Source: Phallusia mammillata
Lineage: Eukaryota > Chordata > Ascidiacea > Phlebobranchia > Ascidiidae
Direction of reading: 5' to 3'
Assembly: GCA_003260075.1 (NCBI GenBank)
Contig: QLIY01000054.1
Location: 1-64,000 of the forward strand
Length of the DNA: 64,000 nucleotides
Below are positions 48,918 through 60,981 of this stretch, one piece after another; the stretch's first letter is position 1; every line of letters starts with the position of its first letter. The notes under the pieces are model-generated. The model did not search any database, was not told the DNA's origin, and worked only from the letters and a program-made list of their open reading frames with translations. Made by a program: the position numbers and the translations under genes.

Positions 48918-49977
48918 AACCTTGGACGTTAAGTGCTCACATTTACCAGGACAGTGTTTCATGAAAGTTTTTTTGTACATTTTCTTTTCTGTAGAAGGGG
49001 ATTGTATAAATTCTGTGTATAATTAGTTTGTTTGAGATAAACAAATGAAAGCATACTTATTTCGTGTTGCAACAAAAAAAAACATGTTTTATGAATGCCT
49101 CACCCAAAAATACAACCTCATGAAACATTTGAAGCGCATGTGTTTTTTACTTTACCAGCAACGAAATGAAAAACTTGAATCACATTTTTTACACGGAGTT
49201 GTATAGTTCAACAAGTTAAAGATTAGGGAAGCATTTTGCCTGGTTCCTTGTTTGCTTCCCCCCCCCCTGAATCACATTTTTTACACGGAGTTGTATAGTT
49301 CAACAAGTTAAAGATCAATTTTTGCCCAGTTTCTTGTTTGCTAGTGCAAGTAATAAAAAATCACAGGCTTAAAGTTTGCTACTACCAGGAGGTTTAAGTG
49401 AAGTAACACATCATATTTGGTGGCTGGCCAATATGGTTATTACCGATAACATAGATTTTATTTATCAGTGTTGTCATTTGGCATTAAAAGCCAACAAAGA
49501 TATGCTATCAGTATTTAGGCACAAGATATTAAATTTTAAAATGAAACAATTAATGGACAAAATTTAGTTTCTTCCATCACAATTGCATATGGCAGCAAAC
49601 AAACAGTTATAATTTAATAATGTAATAATTATTAAAGCACTACATAAAAAATATTATATGGAACATTTTTTGTGCCAGTATAACTGCAATGGCAATTTTG
49701 TCCATGTTAAACATGCAACAGTATTGGCATCAATCTGTGCACCTCAGTGAAGATGTTGCTTGAGAAGGTCAATGTAATAAAGTCAAAGTCTGGCCTTCAC
49801 ACTATTAAAAAGGTACAGAAAAACTGCACAGGGCACAGTAAACACAATAAACTTAAAAGCTGTACAACAAACTTTGGAGAAATTAATCGGAAATTATTGG
49901 CTAATGAAAACTTGATAGTAGCATAAATGCGAAAAAATTACCCAAACCTTAAAGATTTGAATGATTGACATCCACAA
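48918..49977. other. Convergent 3' region between the Rab gene and the kinase
   Basis: Holds the two 3' UTRs. A local duplication (49178-49257 with 49268-49345) is joined by C at 49258-49267. No gene recognised. Confidence 0.5.
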
Positions 49978-51963
49978 TTACAAGTTAACTTGGTCAATAG
50001 AAATCAAATCCTCTGGTCGAGGTTGGCGCTGGACAAATTGCATCTGGTTGACGACCACAGACACCTCTCTGATGACATCTGGTGCCCGGAAGTTGCGAAT
50101 AATACCGGCAAAGAAGTGCTCAACTGTAAAATTTATTAAAATAAGAAATGGCGTTAATAGAACACATAAAATTGAAAGGGCTGGATTATTTGTCACAAAA
50201 CTTGCAAATAGTAAACAAAGTCCATCACCACAAACATACTGTTTGTTTGTGTTTTTTTCCCTGTAGGTGTATTTAGTTGTCTTTCGACTTACAATATGAT
50301 TGATTTTAAAAATTATTGTTTACATTAAAATAAAAACATTTAAAACAAATCAAGTAGCTTACTGTCATCCATTTTGGGTCGATTGTTTTCGTTTTCTTGC
50401 CAGCAATCCTTCATTTTGTCAACAATGCTGAGAACATGAACATAAGTTTCGTCAGTCCTTTGTAGCAAATCATCCGTCACTGTTGTCACAAGATTTGAAG
50501 AAGGTCTTTCACCTCTAATGATTGCATCTGTGATGATCTGAGCTCGTTCTGTTGGTGCAACATTTGGCTGCATGTCAAAAAATGGTGCCTGTCTCGTGAT
50601 GATTTCATAAAGCACCATTCCAAAACTGCAAAGAAAGTTCATTGGTAAATCTGAAGCTTTTGATGAAATAATAAAGAATTTATGTGCCAAAGTTAGCTAA
50701 CGCTGGTTTCACTGAAAAGGTGCCTCACTGTTTATTCTCTGAATATATCTAAAATGCTGTAGTATCTTAAATTCAGCCCAACTTCTCCACTTAAAACCAA
50801 GAACATTTATCATGACTGAAAATTTGAATATGTTTGAACAGCCCTGCCTTGACCAAAATGAGTAAACAAAGGTGTATGCCAGAAAAAAAGAAACAAGCGA
50901 AAATGAACTGAACAAAAAGACCATATGTCTTGCTCAGAGAAGGGGACCATTAACAAACATAAAGCTATCCATGGTTACATCAGTGACTAGACTGAAAAAA
51001 CCTTACCTGTAAACATCCATTGCTCTATTCCTTGTGCCATATATGGCTCTGAGGAATTCAGGTGCAGCATACACAATAGTGTGAGTCGAGTTCGGATTCC
51101 GTCGTACCTGAGTGCTTCGATCAGATGTCTTGGTGGCCAATGTAGCAGCACCAAAATCTCCAAGTCGTATGTGAAGGTCATCAGTCAAAAACACATTCTT
51201 TGTTTTCAAATCACCATGGACGACCCGTTGGTCAGTACCAGAGTGGTGCAGATACACCAACGCTCGGGCCAATTCATGCATCATTCGAATGCGAAGCTTA
51301 AAAGGTATAATAGGGGCTGGAACCAAGCACAGAAAATCATACAAAGTACCCCCTTCGATGTAATCCATGACAATTGCAAAGTAATTGGACCAAACAACAA
51401 CACCGTGACATCTTACTACATTTTCGTGGTTGATCAATGTTAAAAGACTTGCTTCTTTTTTAGCTCTGAAATTATAAGGTCCAAATTTAGACATTTAATA
51501 CTAAAAACATATATATTTAGAGTAAAGTTGGTGGTGAAATGGAATACAAAGGTGAGACAATTTGTGACTAGAATGGAATAGAGTTCTAATGAGATTAAAT
51601 ATTTTTGGTAGGCATAAAATTGCTAATTATACAACAGGTAAAAATAAAATTTACAACTTCCTTAATGCATCATTTTACTTCAAGCAAACTTGTTTAAACC
51701 TATTTGTTAAACACACATTGTTACTAATTTTCCGGACCAAATCACTGTCAGTCTAAAAATAACAATAGTAATCACAAACTCAACTCAGTAACGATTCCTT
51801 GTTGATGGTCGAGTGTTCCAGTAATGCGAAATATCTTCACAGCAGCTGTGCCAAGTTTCTGGTTATAGACACGTCGAACCATGCCAAAACTTCCGCTTCC
51901 AATAACATCAAGTTCCTGACTCGTCAGTAGACTTGCATTTGGAAACACATATGGATCAGCCAT
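49978..51963 (-). CDS. Stand-alone non-RD tyrosine-kinase-like (TKL) protein kinase, four exons
   Basis: A predicted serine/threonine kinase. Exons (minus strand): 51963-51785, 51465-51007, 50625-50363, 50123-49978, all GT-AG with agreeing phases; 348 residues, essentially a single kinase domain. Visible motifs: IGSGSFGMVRRV (G-loop), AAVKIF (ATP-anchoring Lys), EAKKEASLLTLINHENVVRC-type alpha-C region (EAKKEASLL), GGTLYDFL, HGDLKTKNVFL (catalytic loop), LGDFGAA, YAAPEF and FGMVLYEIITRQAPFF. The catalytic loop has HGD rather than HRD, a non-RD pattern seen in IRAK- and RIPK-type innate immunity kinases. No death, CARD or other extra domain is present. The closest vertebrate relative cannot be named from sequence alone. 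A pyrimidine-AG acceptor lies 30 nt before the ATG. Confidence 0.88.
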
Positions 51964-51995
51964 GGTTTTCCTTTTTACAAAAGCAAATAAAATCT

Positions 51996-53676
51996 AAAAA
52001 TTGTGTGCACAGATGGCAACAGCCAACTGATCCAGCACCCTGTAAAATGAGATTGACAACATGAAATATTCCAAAAATTTGAGCACAAATAAAATTTGAA
52101 AGAAAACATTTTTGGTCCACAGGCAAAACTTGCCCAGAATGCACAAAACAATTTCCCAAGCAAACAAAAAAATCTATTTTATTTAGTCCAAAAAAAAAAC
52201 AAGAGAAATTACTTTTAAACTCTCTTTATATGTAACAAAACGTTTCCCCCCCCCCCTTTCCCAAGCAAACAAAAAAATCTATTTTATTTAGTCCAAAAAA
52301 AAAAGAGAAATTACTTTTAAACTCTCTTTATATATAACAAAACGTTTTAAACATGCCCTACAATAGTAGGTGACAGTGTGTAGAATATTTCACACTTTTT
52401 TGTTTTCACTTGTAACTTTTTTCATCCAGCGGCTCCAGCTCAGAGCTCACATTCGCTCATAACCCAACCCTATAGGGTATACAGGCAAGGCAAACACTTC
52501 TCATTTGTTGCATATCATAACTTATTTTCATACACAGAAATCTATCTTAAGATACTGCCAGTCTTATAACCAGTCAGCTTTCTACCTACCACAGATATCA
52601 AACTAATCCAAAAGAGGAACTGTTTTTTTCCCCCCCCCCTGTTGCATATCATAACTTATTTTCATACACAGAAATCTAGCTTAAGATACTGCCAGTCTTA
52701 TAACCTGTCAGCTTTCTACCTACCACAGATGTCAAACTAATCCAAAAGAGGAACTGTTTTTTCTCTCTCAGTGTCACTGCAAAAACAATTTCGATTTTAC
52801 GACCACATGAACACGCAATGAAGCGTAACTTCTATACATTATGACGTATGTTCAAATGTTTTTTTTTTATATCAAGTGTTTTTAGCTAAAATAAAACAGC
52901 AACTATGATCCATATAAAAAACATTAAAACTTCATAACGCTTGTGTTTGTGCTACAAAGAATAAATTATTCAAGTGCAGTTGCAAATATATTTGTGTTAA
53001 AGATCAATAGACACTATTGCCTTTAAAATTTACATCAACATACAAATTACTAACTCCTCACCATAAATAACGATTTTAACATGTTTAACCTTGATTTTGA
53101 CTGGAGAAGTCAGGTTGTTGTGACGCAGTTCCGCCATCTAATGGCGACGTTTTAGTTTCATTGCAACGCCCAAGTCGCAAATGTCAATCGTTGAAACCAA
53201 AACCAGCAGTTGACATAAAGATCGAGTTGTAGCACTAGTTGCAAAATACGCCGCTACTTGAGAAAGTGACAGCATGAATTGTTTTTGTCTTGTTACCATT
53301 TATTGAGTTACTTGTGTGAATGCTTGTTTTATGTTAAAAAAGTTGCGATAAACTAGTAACAAATGCAAATTAAATATTTGGGGTGTTTATTTGCATTTAT
53401 AGGTCTTGTATCACGGCTTATTAGCGTTGGTAACTCTTAAAGCAAAATAAATTTGTGGCAACTGCAGTAAAACCGCTACTCTAACTAGTTGTTTATGTGC
53501 AGTTGTGAAAAAAACTCAACTCAATAGTTATTAATTATACCACTATTTGTAATTAATGTATTATCTAGATGCCATTTTTTAGTCCATGTATGTTTAAATT
53601 GATATTTCAGCTTGGGAGCGATTATCAAACATTTTTAAAGTTGTGTTTCTATTTAATGCATCTGGTTACTTTTCAG
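51996..53676. other. Divergent intergenic region between the kinase and the septin
   Basis: Presumed promoters of both genes. It holds two joined duplications: about 52155-52245 with 52257-52345 (C at 52246-52256), and about 52507-52629 with 52640-52760 (C at 52630-52639). No other gene seen. Confidence 0.55.
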
Positions 53677-53754
53677 CTTTAACAACAGATAAAATCTATT
53701 TAATATCGAATCAAATTTTTGCAAGGATATTGGAAAACCACTTAACTATCAGCA

Positions 53755-56700
53755 ATGGTGAAAATGGATGGAGATGGCGTGAATAATGTGGCATCTGGTG
53801 ATCACTATGATTATTTGGTAAGGAATTCAAGTTAGTCTATTTTGGAATTGATGAAATGACGCTGGGATAATCAGCTTTTTGTCACATATAGTTGTTTAGC
53901 AATCTTTTGTTTGGTGTGAAAATATATTGCATTTGACTGTCAATAGCGCTGAGACTGTTTACGTTACAAACAAATGAAATTCACAAACCATAACATGTTT
54001 TCCTTAAGTATCTAAAAAGAATATACCAGTGGAATTGTTAGTCACCTTAAAAGTCACACCTATTTTTTATGGGACTGTATTGCAAAGATTTTGTTTGACC
54101 TAAACTTCACAACCCCGTTATTGTTAAAGTAGTAGTATTACCTAACTGTTTATGTTTTGAAGGATGGGTTGTCAGAGGAAATGAGGAACTTGGGTCTGAC
54201 CGGTCATGTCGGTTTCGACAGTCTTCCTGACCAACTTGTTAACAAAGCAACAAATCAAGGATTCTGTTTCAACATCCTGTGCATTGGAGAAACAGGAATT
54301 GGGAAGTCCACATTGATGAACACCTTGTTTAATACCAACTTTGAAAGTAAGATATCTCCTAGGGCAGGGATTCTCAACTGGTGGTCCATGGACCCCCCCC
54401 CCCCCCCATCGGTTTCAAACAATTATGTTTCAAGCCCAAACAGTAGTTTTGTATGGGACTTCGATCTTGCTCAAAAATAAAATGGTCCACGATATTAGGT
54501 TGACTTGCGCGGTGGTTCATGGCCTGAAATGAGTTGAGAACCACTGTCCTAGAGTGTAAATACAACAGGATATTAATTAATTTTTAATAGACCATAACTG
54601 TCATAGTTAGTGTTAATTGGCTTCATTCGCCTATAACTGGTAATATTTACAATTTGCATTGGATTTGAAGATCGTAGCAGTTGATTTCTTTTTTGAAATA
54701 ACAACAAGATTGGTTTCCGTTTGTTTACTTTTGTTGTGAAGTGTCTTTCCCCCCCCCCTTCGCCTATAACTGGTAATATTTACAATTTGCATTGGATTTG
54801 AAGATCATAGCAGTTGATTTCTTTTTTGAAATAACAACAAGTTTGGTTTCTGTTTGTTTACTTTTGTTGTGAAGTGTCTTACACCATTTTATTATTACAG
54901 ATGAACCTCAACACCACAACATGCCGGGGGTAAAGCTAAAGGCCAACACATATGGTAAGATTTGTACTAAAACTTTACTGCTTTCCATCAACATAATGCC
55001 TTTATTTTGTTTGACACATAAACATGACAAATACAGTTTGTTTGCCAATGAAGTGTTTAATTAGATACCCCCGATGTACAATGTTGCTATGGTTACAGAG
55101 CTCCAAGAGAGCAATGTCCGATTGAAGTTGACCATTGTTGACTCAGTCGGTTTTGGTGACCAGATTAATAAAGAAGACAGCTTCCAACCAATTGTGGAGT
55201 ACATCAACCAACAATTTGAAAACTACCTTCAGGTTGTTTTAATGTTTTATGCAAAACATAGCTGAAACAATTTTGTTTTTAACGAAACTCCAGCAGACAA
55301 AAGAAAGATTCTTGAATCTTGCTTCTGATCAGTTGAATATTTAGACTGTTAAATAAACACCAGTTAAAAGCATAAATCCTTTCTTTAAATAACAGAAATA
55401 TATATTTACCTTTAATAAACCGGCATCGCCAGTTTCTGCAAAAAGCAAACATGTGGTGGGATATATATTTCTTTCATTTAAAGAAAGGATTTATGGTTTT
55501 TACCTGCTTTTATGAAACAGTCTAATACTATGCAAAACATTGTAGAATTTTTTTGTAAAATATTGTTTCTGATGTTTTAAAGTTTCTCTAATGTGCTTTT
55601 ATGAAACAGGAAGAACTGAAGATATGTCGGTCGTTGTTTAACTACCATGACACCCGTATACATGCTTGTCTCTACTTTATTTCACCAACTGGACACGGGT
55701 AAGGGCAACAGGTTATTACTCAACTGGCAAACGATGGTGTTATATTGCCTAAGTGACTTTTACACCATAACTACCAAGCCCCAAGGCAAGGGCCTGAATG
55801 TGAGATAATATTGAATGAGAGCTGTCTGCAAATATATGCAGCACACACATAATGGCACCGTAAACTAAGATGGGGTTGCGATTACATGTTACATTTTTCT
55901 GGGCCATTTGCTACTTTGGTATTTCACTGCTTTGTTTTGATTTCTTGTTTGTTGTCATGCTTCATGGCAAATATTACAGCTTGTTAACAACAAGAGTAGA
56001 TACATTTTTGATTTAATGTTTTACAACTTCTTGTTCATTGTTTTTTATTATGGGATTCTATGCATTACATGAGTTTTTTTCTGTCATTTGTTGGCAGTTG
56101 GTTTCCACTTTTTATGTCAGGTAAAGAAACTTAAATCGTGCAAAAATCTGAAGTATGCAGTGTTTTCTGCATTTGGCAAAACAGTTGTGTACAGGCCAAA
56201 GTATGTAAACATATATACTAGAGAAAAATGTAGCCCCCCCCCCACTTTTTATGTCAGGTAAAGAAACTTAAATCGTGCAAAAATCTGAAGTTTGCAGTGT
56301 TTTCTGCATTTGGCAAAACAGTTGTGTACAGGCCAAATTATGTAAACATATATACTAGAGAAAAATGTAATTATTCTGACTTGGTTTATTTTTATGTTAG
56401 TCATGTATGAAATTTACATATGGTACACATAAACAAAGTTAACAACTGTACTGTTTTTGTTCAGATTAAAGTCTCTTGATTTATTGACTATGAAGAACTT
56501 GGACAATAAGGTCAACATCATTCCTGTGATTGCCAAGGCTGACATCATATCAAAAAGTGAACTACACAAGTTTAAGATCAAGGTAACAAACTGAAAACAA
56601 CAAAATAAGCCTGAGTGCAAATGGAAAATACTTACACTATGTTGAACATTGTAGATTATGAATGAACTTGTGTCTCCCCCCCCCCTGTGATTGCCAAGGC

Positions 56701-59700
56701 TGACATCATATCAAAAAGTGAACTACACAAGTTCAAGATCAAGGTAACAAACTGAAAAATCAAAACCAGCATGGTGCAAATGGGAATACTTACATTATAT
56801 TAAACATTGTAGATTATGAATGAACTTGTGTCCAGCGGAGTTCAAATCTACCAGTTCCCAACTGATGATGAAACAGTTGCTGAAGTTAATGCCTCAATGA
56901 ATGTAAGTTAATGTTTTGTGAAGATTGCCCCTTTTTCAATCCTGAAGCAGTACGCCTTCGAACCATTTGTTGAGTTTTGTAACAGAGCAAACACTATTAT
57001 ATATGAGCGGTTCTTTTACTGAAACACAAATTTAAATTTTTGTCTGCAACATATATTTTATTTAATTTTTAGCAAAATAAGAGTTTATATTTTTTTGTTT
57101 TAATAGAAAAAAGTTGATTTTCAATGTTATGTGTTGACAGAGCCACCTGCCGTTCGCCGTTGTGGGAAGCACAGATGAAATTAAACTGGGAAATAAAATG
57201 GTGAAAGCAAGACAATATCCATGGGGAACTGTACAAGGTAATTACACCCTAACCACCAAGCCCAAAATACCAGAAATGTTCAGTTTGTGAAAACATGCAT
57301 TTTTGAATCCTACTTTATATTGGAATTATAGTCCTACAGTTCTGTAGAACATGAAGATTTTTCTTTACTGCCTGCAAACAACAACCTTTTTGGCAGTTTT
57401 ATAAATTCACATTAGGAAATGTGAGGGAAAAAATAGGACTTAAAATATATTACAGGATTCATTTGCACCATGGTTAAGAACCCCCCCCCCCCTTTGGCAG
57501 TTTTATAAATTCACATTAGGAAATGTGAGGGAAAAAATAGCACTTAAAATAAATTACAGGATTCAATTGCATCATGGTTAAGAACTCCCCCCCCCCGAAG
57601 GTAATAAATCAAAAGTATTGTTTTGCAGTTGAGAATGAAAATCATTGCGATTTCGTAAAACTTCGTGAGATGCTTGTTCGTGTGAACATGGAGGACTTAC
57701 GTGAAAAGACTCACACGAAACACTATGAGCTGTACCGACAATCGAAACTCACTGAGATGGGATTCATGGATGATAGCACTGGTGGGAAAAACTTCAGGTA
57801 CATGATTTATTATTGTTGGTTTTGTGTATAAGTTAAAACATGGTACTGGAACAGTATTTCTCAACATTTTTAGGTTTTCGACTACTTTTTTAAAGTATGG
57901 CTGTTAGCACTTTTAATATCCCCCCCCCCACAGACCAATGTGTATCTTGTTACAATATTACCTGTGTACCTAGGAACTGCTGCTGAGTTTAGCTTAACAA
58001 AGTTGAAAATGAAGGTAATAAATCAAAAGTATTGTTTTGCAGTTGAGAATGAAAATCACTGCGATTTTGTAAAACTTCGCGAGATGCTTGTTCGTGTGAA
58101 CATGGAAGACTTACGTGAAAAGACTCACACGAAACACTACGAGCTGTACCGACAATCGAAACTCACTGAAATGGGATTCATGGATGATAGCACTGGTGGG
58201 AAAAACTTCAGGTACATGATTTATTATTATTGTTGGTTTTGTGTATAAGTTAAAACATGGCACTGGAACAGTATTTCTCAACATTTTTAGGTTTTCAACT
58301 ACTTTTTTAAAGTATGGCTGTTAGCACTTTTAATAAAAGTACATGTTAATCAAATTGTAGTAAGTTTAAAAAATGTTGTTGTATATTGAATGGTGGTTGT
58401 GTGCTTGCAATTACCTTTTGTGGGCTTATGGCAATATAATGCTTTTTACTGCAGTAGTAGATTCAACTTAGCTATATTGGTCACAGGAAGTCATTTCAAG
58501 AAGCAATGCATGTATAGTTCGTTACACCAAGTCTTAAGGCACAAGTAGCTATCCATAGTATGAGTGCAGAGCAATTCAAAACATTTTTATGCCTTAAAAG
58601 TGAATTGATTAATGACTGCTTCTACGTACCGATGACATCATGTCTTGCAGCCAAATATAGATTGTAGGGTAGCTTGCATGTCATACATTATGCATGATGC
58701 CTAAACATGTGGATATGTTTGTGTAGCTGATATTCCTTCTGTGTCTAATTCCTGTGAACTATTTCCTAAATGGCATTGAATTTTCAATTTTAAACAGAAA
58801 CTGTTTGTTGTAACATATTGTTGTCATTTAGTACCAAAAATACAGTAAATTAGTGGTGGGATTCAGCCGGTTTGCACCAGTTCTCTAGAACCGTCTCACA
58901 AAATTTCATGAGATTAGCGAACCTGTTAGCATTACTGGTTACAAATGGGACTTTTTGTAACAGAACCGGCTGAAAAATATGACTTTTGTGATAGAATTGG
59001 CTGACAAAAATCTGAATCCCACCACTGCATAAAGTACAATATTATTGGCAAATATATATATATTTTCCTTTACAGGAAGATGTAATAACAAATGATTATG
59101 CTAAACTGTGTGTGTGAATTCTTACAAAACCTGATGTTTGTGTTTTTAGCCTGCAGGAGGTTTATGAACTGAAAAGGAACGAACATTTGAATGAACTTCA
59201 GAAGAAGGAAGACGAAATGAGACAAATGTTTGTACTGAGAGTGAAAGATAAAGAAGGAGAATTGAAAAAGTCTGAGAAAGAGGTGAGATGAACTTATATT
59301 GAACATTGATTGATCGTTTCCAAAAATACCTGCCCAATCTTTCTTTGTTAAGCTTCAAATTGATTTTGTTAATTAATTGGTATACTTCTTTCAAAAGCAT
59401 TGTTGTTGAATGGAATTGCAGATCATAAATATATGTGTAGCACATGTTTGAAGTATTATTATCATGTATGTGATTGTTTGTGGTTGTGACACATAAAATT
59501 TGATGTGCTCCACCAGGTTTTTTTAAAGGTTTGGTTTGGGTGACCGCTAAGTAGTTTTAAGAGACCGCAAGTGTTTCATTTAAATACCAAAAAATAGCCA
59601 TACATGTTATAAAACACCTTAAAAAAAACACTGTGCTCCACTAATACAACAAATATCTATGTAGTCTTTAAATGTCTATGAAGTTATAACCTTGTTTATT

Positions 59701-60981
59701 GTTGTAGCTAACTTGTATTAATCAACTATAAATGACAATAAATCATGTGTTGGCCTGCACATGTTGGATGGTAAAGTGGTAGCCTGCTAAAATAACTTGA
59801 AATATTTTTCTTCATATGACCCTCAGTGCCCCCCCCCCCTTTAAGAGACCGCAAGTGTTTCATTTAAATACCAAAAAATAGCCATACATGTTATAAAACA
59901 CCTTAAAAAAAACACTGTGCTCCACTAATACAACAAATATATATCTATGTAGTCTTTAAATGTCTATGAAGTTATAACCTTGTTTATTGTTGTAGCTAAC
60001 TTGTATTAATCAACTATAAATGACAATAAATCATGTGTTGGCCTGCACATGTTGGATGGTAAAGTGGTAGCCAGCTAAAATAACTTGAAACCTTTTTCTT
60101 CATATGACCCTCAGTATGCCTGTTCTGCCCCTTGGGTCATTAGCAATATAAATGAAAATCATTTCCTGTGGCTATTCGTGGAAGAGGCAGCTGTAGGTAC
60201 GATGGCCGGTATCTCATGAAATCAATTTTTTAAAACACATTTTAAAGAGAAATTAGTGTTAGAACATATGTTTTTTTTTACCCGTTCAACTATACTGAAG
60301 AAAGGTTTAATTTGATATTATGGTTTTATGTTATCTATTTCTTTAAATTGTAGATTAAATAACAACATAAATTTGTATATAGCTTCATGACAAGTTTGAC
60401 AAACTGAAGAAAATGCATGGAGAGGAGAAAAAGAAATTGGAAGATAAAAAGAAAGCCTTGCAGGAGGAGATTCTTGCATTCGATAAGCGAAAACAAGCAG
60501 TAAGTTTGTTTCTACTTACTGACATTATTAGTCCACATACTTTTGACATGCAATGTGATTTTTTATGTTACATTTTTGTAAGATTCATACACATTCATCC
60601 GAAAACCATTTAATAATGAGGAGTAATTGTAAGTAAAATTGAACAAAATTGCCCTGAAAGTTGCTTAAAACATTTTCCTTTTATTACTTAAAAGAAACAG
60701 TGATTTCTAAAAGAACAATGATTGCTTAAAAGAAACAGTGCATTTAAACATCCTGCATAGAAAAAGTAAAAAAGCAACTAACGATATCATAGAGATTAAA
60801 GTAAACAGTACAAAGATTGAAACAAATGTTCGCTAAGCTACTTTCCACAGCTGAGTACCAAAGGACAAACCCAGCTTTTATACACGTTCTAAAATTCTAT
60901 ATTTTTCAGGCTGAACTGCAACACCAGGCATCAAAAGATCATATGAATCAGAGTCAAACCAAAGGAGGAAAAAAGAAGTGA
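53755..60981 (+). CDS. Septin of the SEPT6/8/10/11 group, twelve exons
   Basis: A GTP-binding filament protein of the cortex, cytokinesis and membrane barriers. Exons: 53755-53817, 54163-54346, 54901-54954, 55099-55232, 55610-55698, 56465-56582, 56813-56902, 57141-57237, 58043-58211 (second copy 57629-57797), 59150-59282, 60383-60499, 60910-60981. Phases agree and give 439 residues. Motifs: [18 protein letters not shown] near the N-terminus, GETGIGKST (P-loop), DSVGFG (G3), AKAD (G4), and the septin unique element around [31 protein letters not shown]-terminal coiled coil rich in EKK and [10 protein letters not shown] and a KGGKKK end follow. The wording matches the SEPT6 group, whose members hydrolyse GTP poorly or not at all. 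Duplicate exon fragments come with C runs. Confidence 0.97.
54365..54546. mobile_element. hAT-type MITE (CAGGGATTCTCAACTGGTGG family) in septin intron 2
   Basis: Starts CAGGGATTCTCAACTGGTGG and ends GAGTTGAGAACCACTG. Flanks tcctaggg and tcctagag match at 7 of 8. C at 54393-54407 interrupts it where the sister copy (45760-45987) has ordinary sequence. Confidence 0.85.
54630..54880. repeat. ~115-bp duplication joined by 10 C in septin intron 2
   Basis: The block cgcctataactggtaatatt...gtgaagtgtctt flanks C at 54749-54758 with few substitutions. Confidence 0.8.
56107..56370. repeat. ~125-bp duplication joined by 10 C in septin intron 5
   Basis: The block ctttttatgtcaggtaaaga...gagaaaaatgta occurs on both sides of C at 56234-56243 and is almost identical. 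Confidence 0.85.
56520..56840. repeat. Septin exon 6 end and intron 6 present twice, joined by 10 C
   Basis: cctgtgattgccaaggctga...gaacttgtgtc occurs before and after C at 56676-56685. The first copy holds the complete exon 6, and the second leads into exon 7. Protein sequence is unchanged. Confidence 0.85.
57380..58340. repeat. Septin intron 8 and exon 9 duplicated, with three C runs
   Basis: C at 57481-57492, 57587-57596 and 57920-57929 separate repeated intron blocks and two complete copies of exon 9 (57629-57797 and 58043-58211). The exon copies differ at about six positions, all synonymous. Phases (in 1, out 2) forbid using both copies in one transcript without a frameshift. Confidence 0.9.
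58851..59027. mobile_element. hAT-type MITE, CAGTGGTGGGATTC family, in septin intron 9
   Basis: Starts TAGTGGTGGGATTCAGCCGG and ends TCTGAATCCCACCACTG; the family interior is intact (gaaccggctgaaaaatatga). Confidence 0.85.
59520..60120. repeat. ~270-bp duplication joined by 11 C in septin intron 10
   Basis: 59557-59828 and 59840-60115 are almost identical around C at 59829-59839, with small indels (atatct versus atatatatct). Confidence 0.85.

Noticed and set aside
57594..58250. Mutually exclusive duplicate septin exon
   Set aside because: The proteins are identical, the phases exclude joint use, and C runs flank the copies; alleles in series explain it better.
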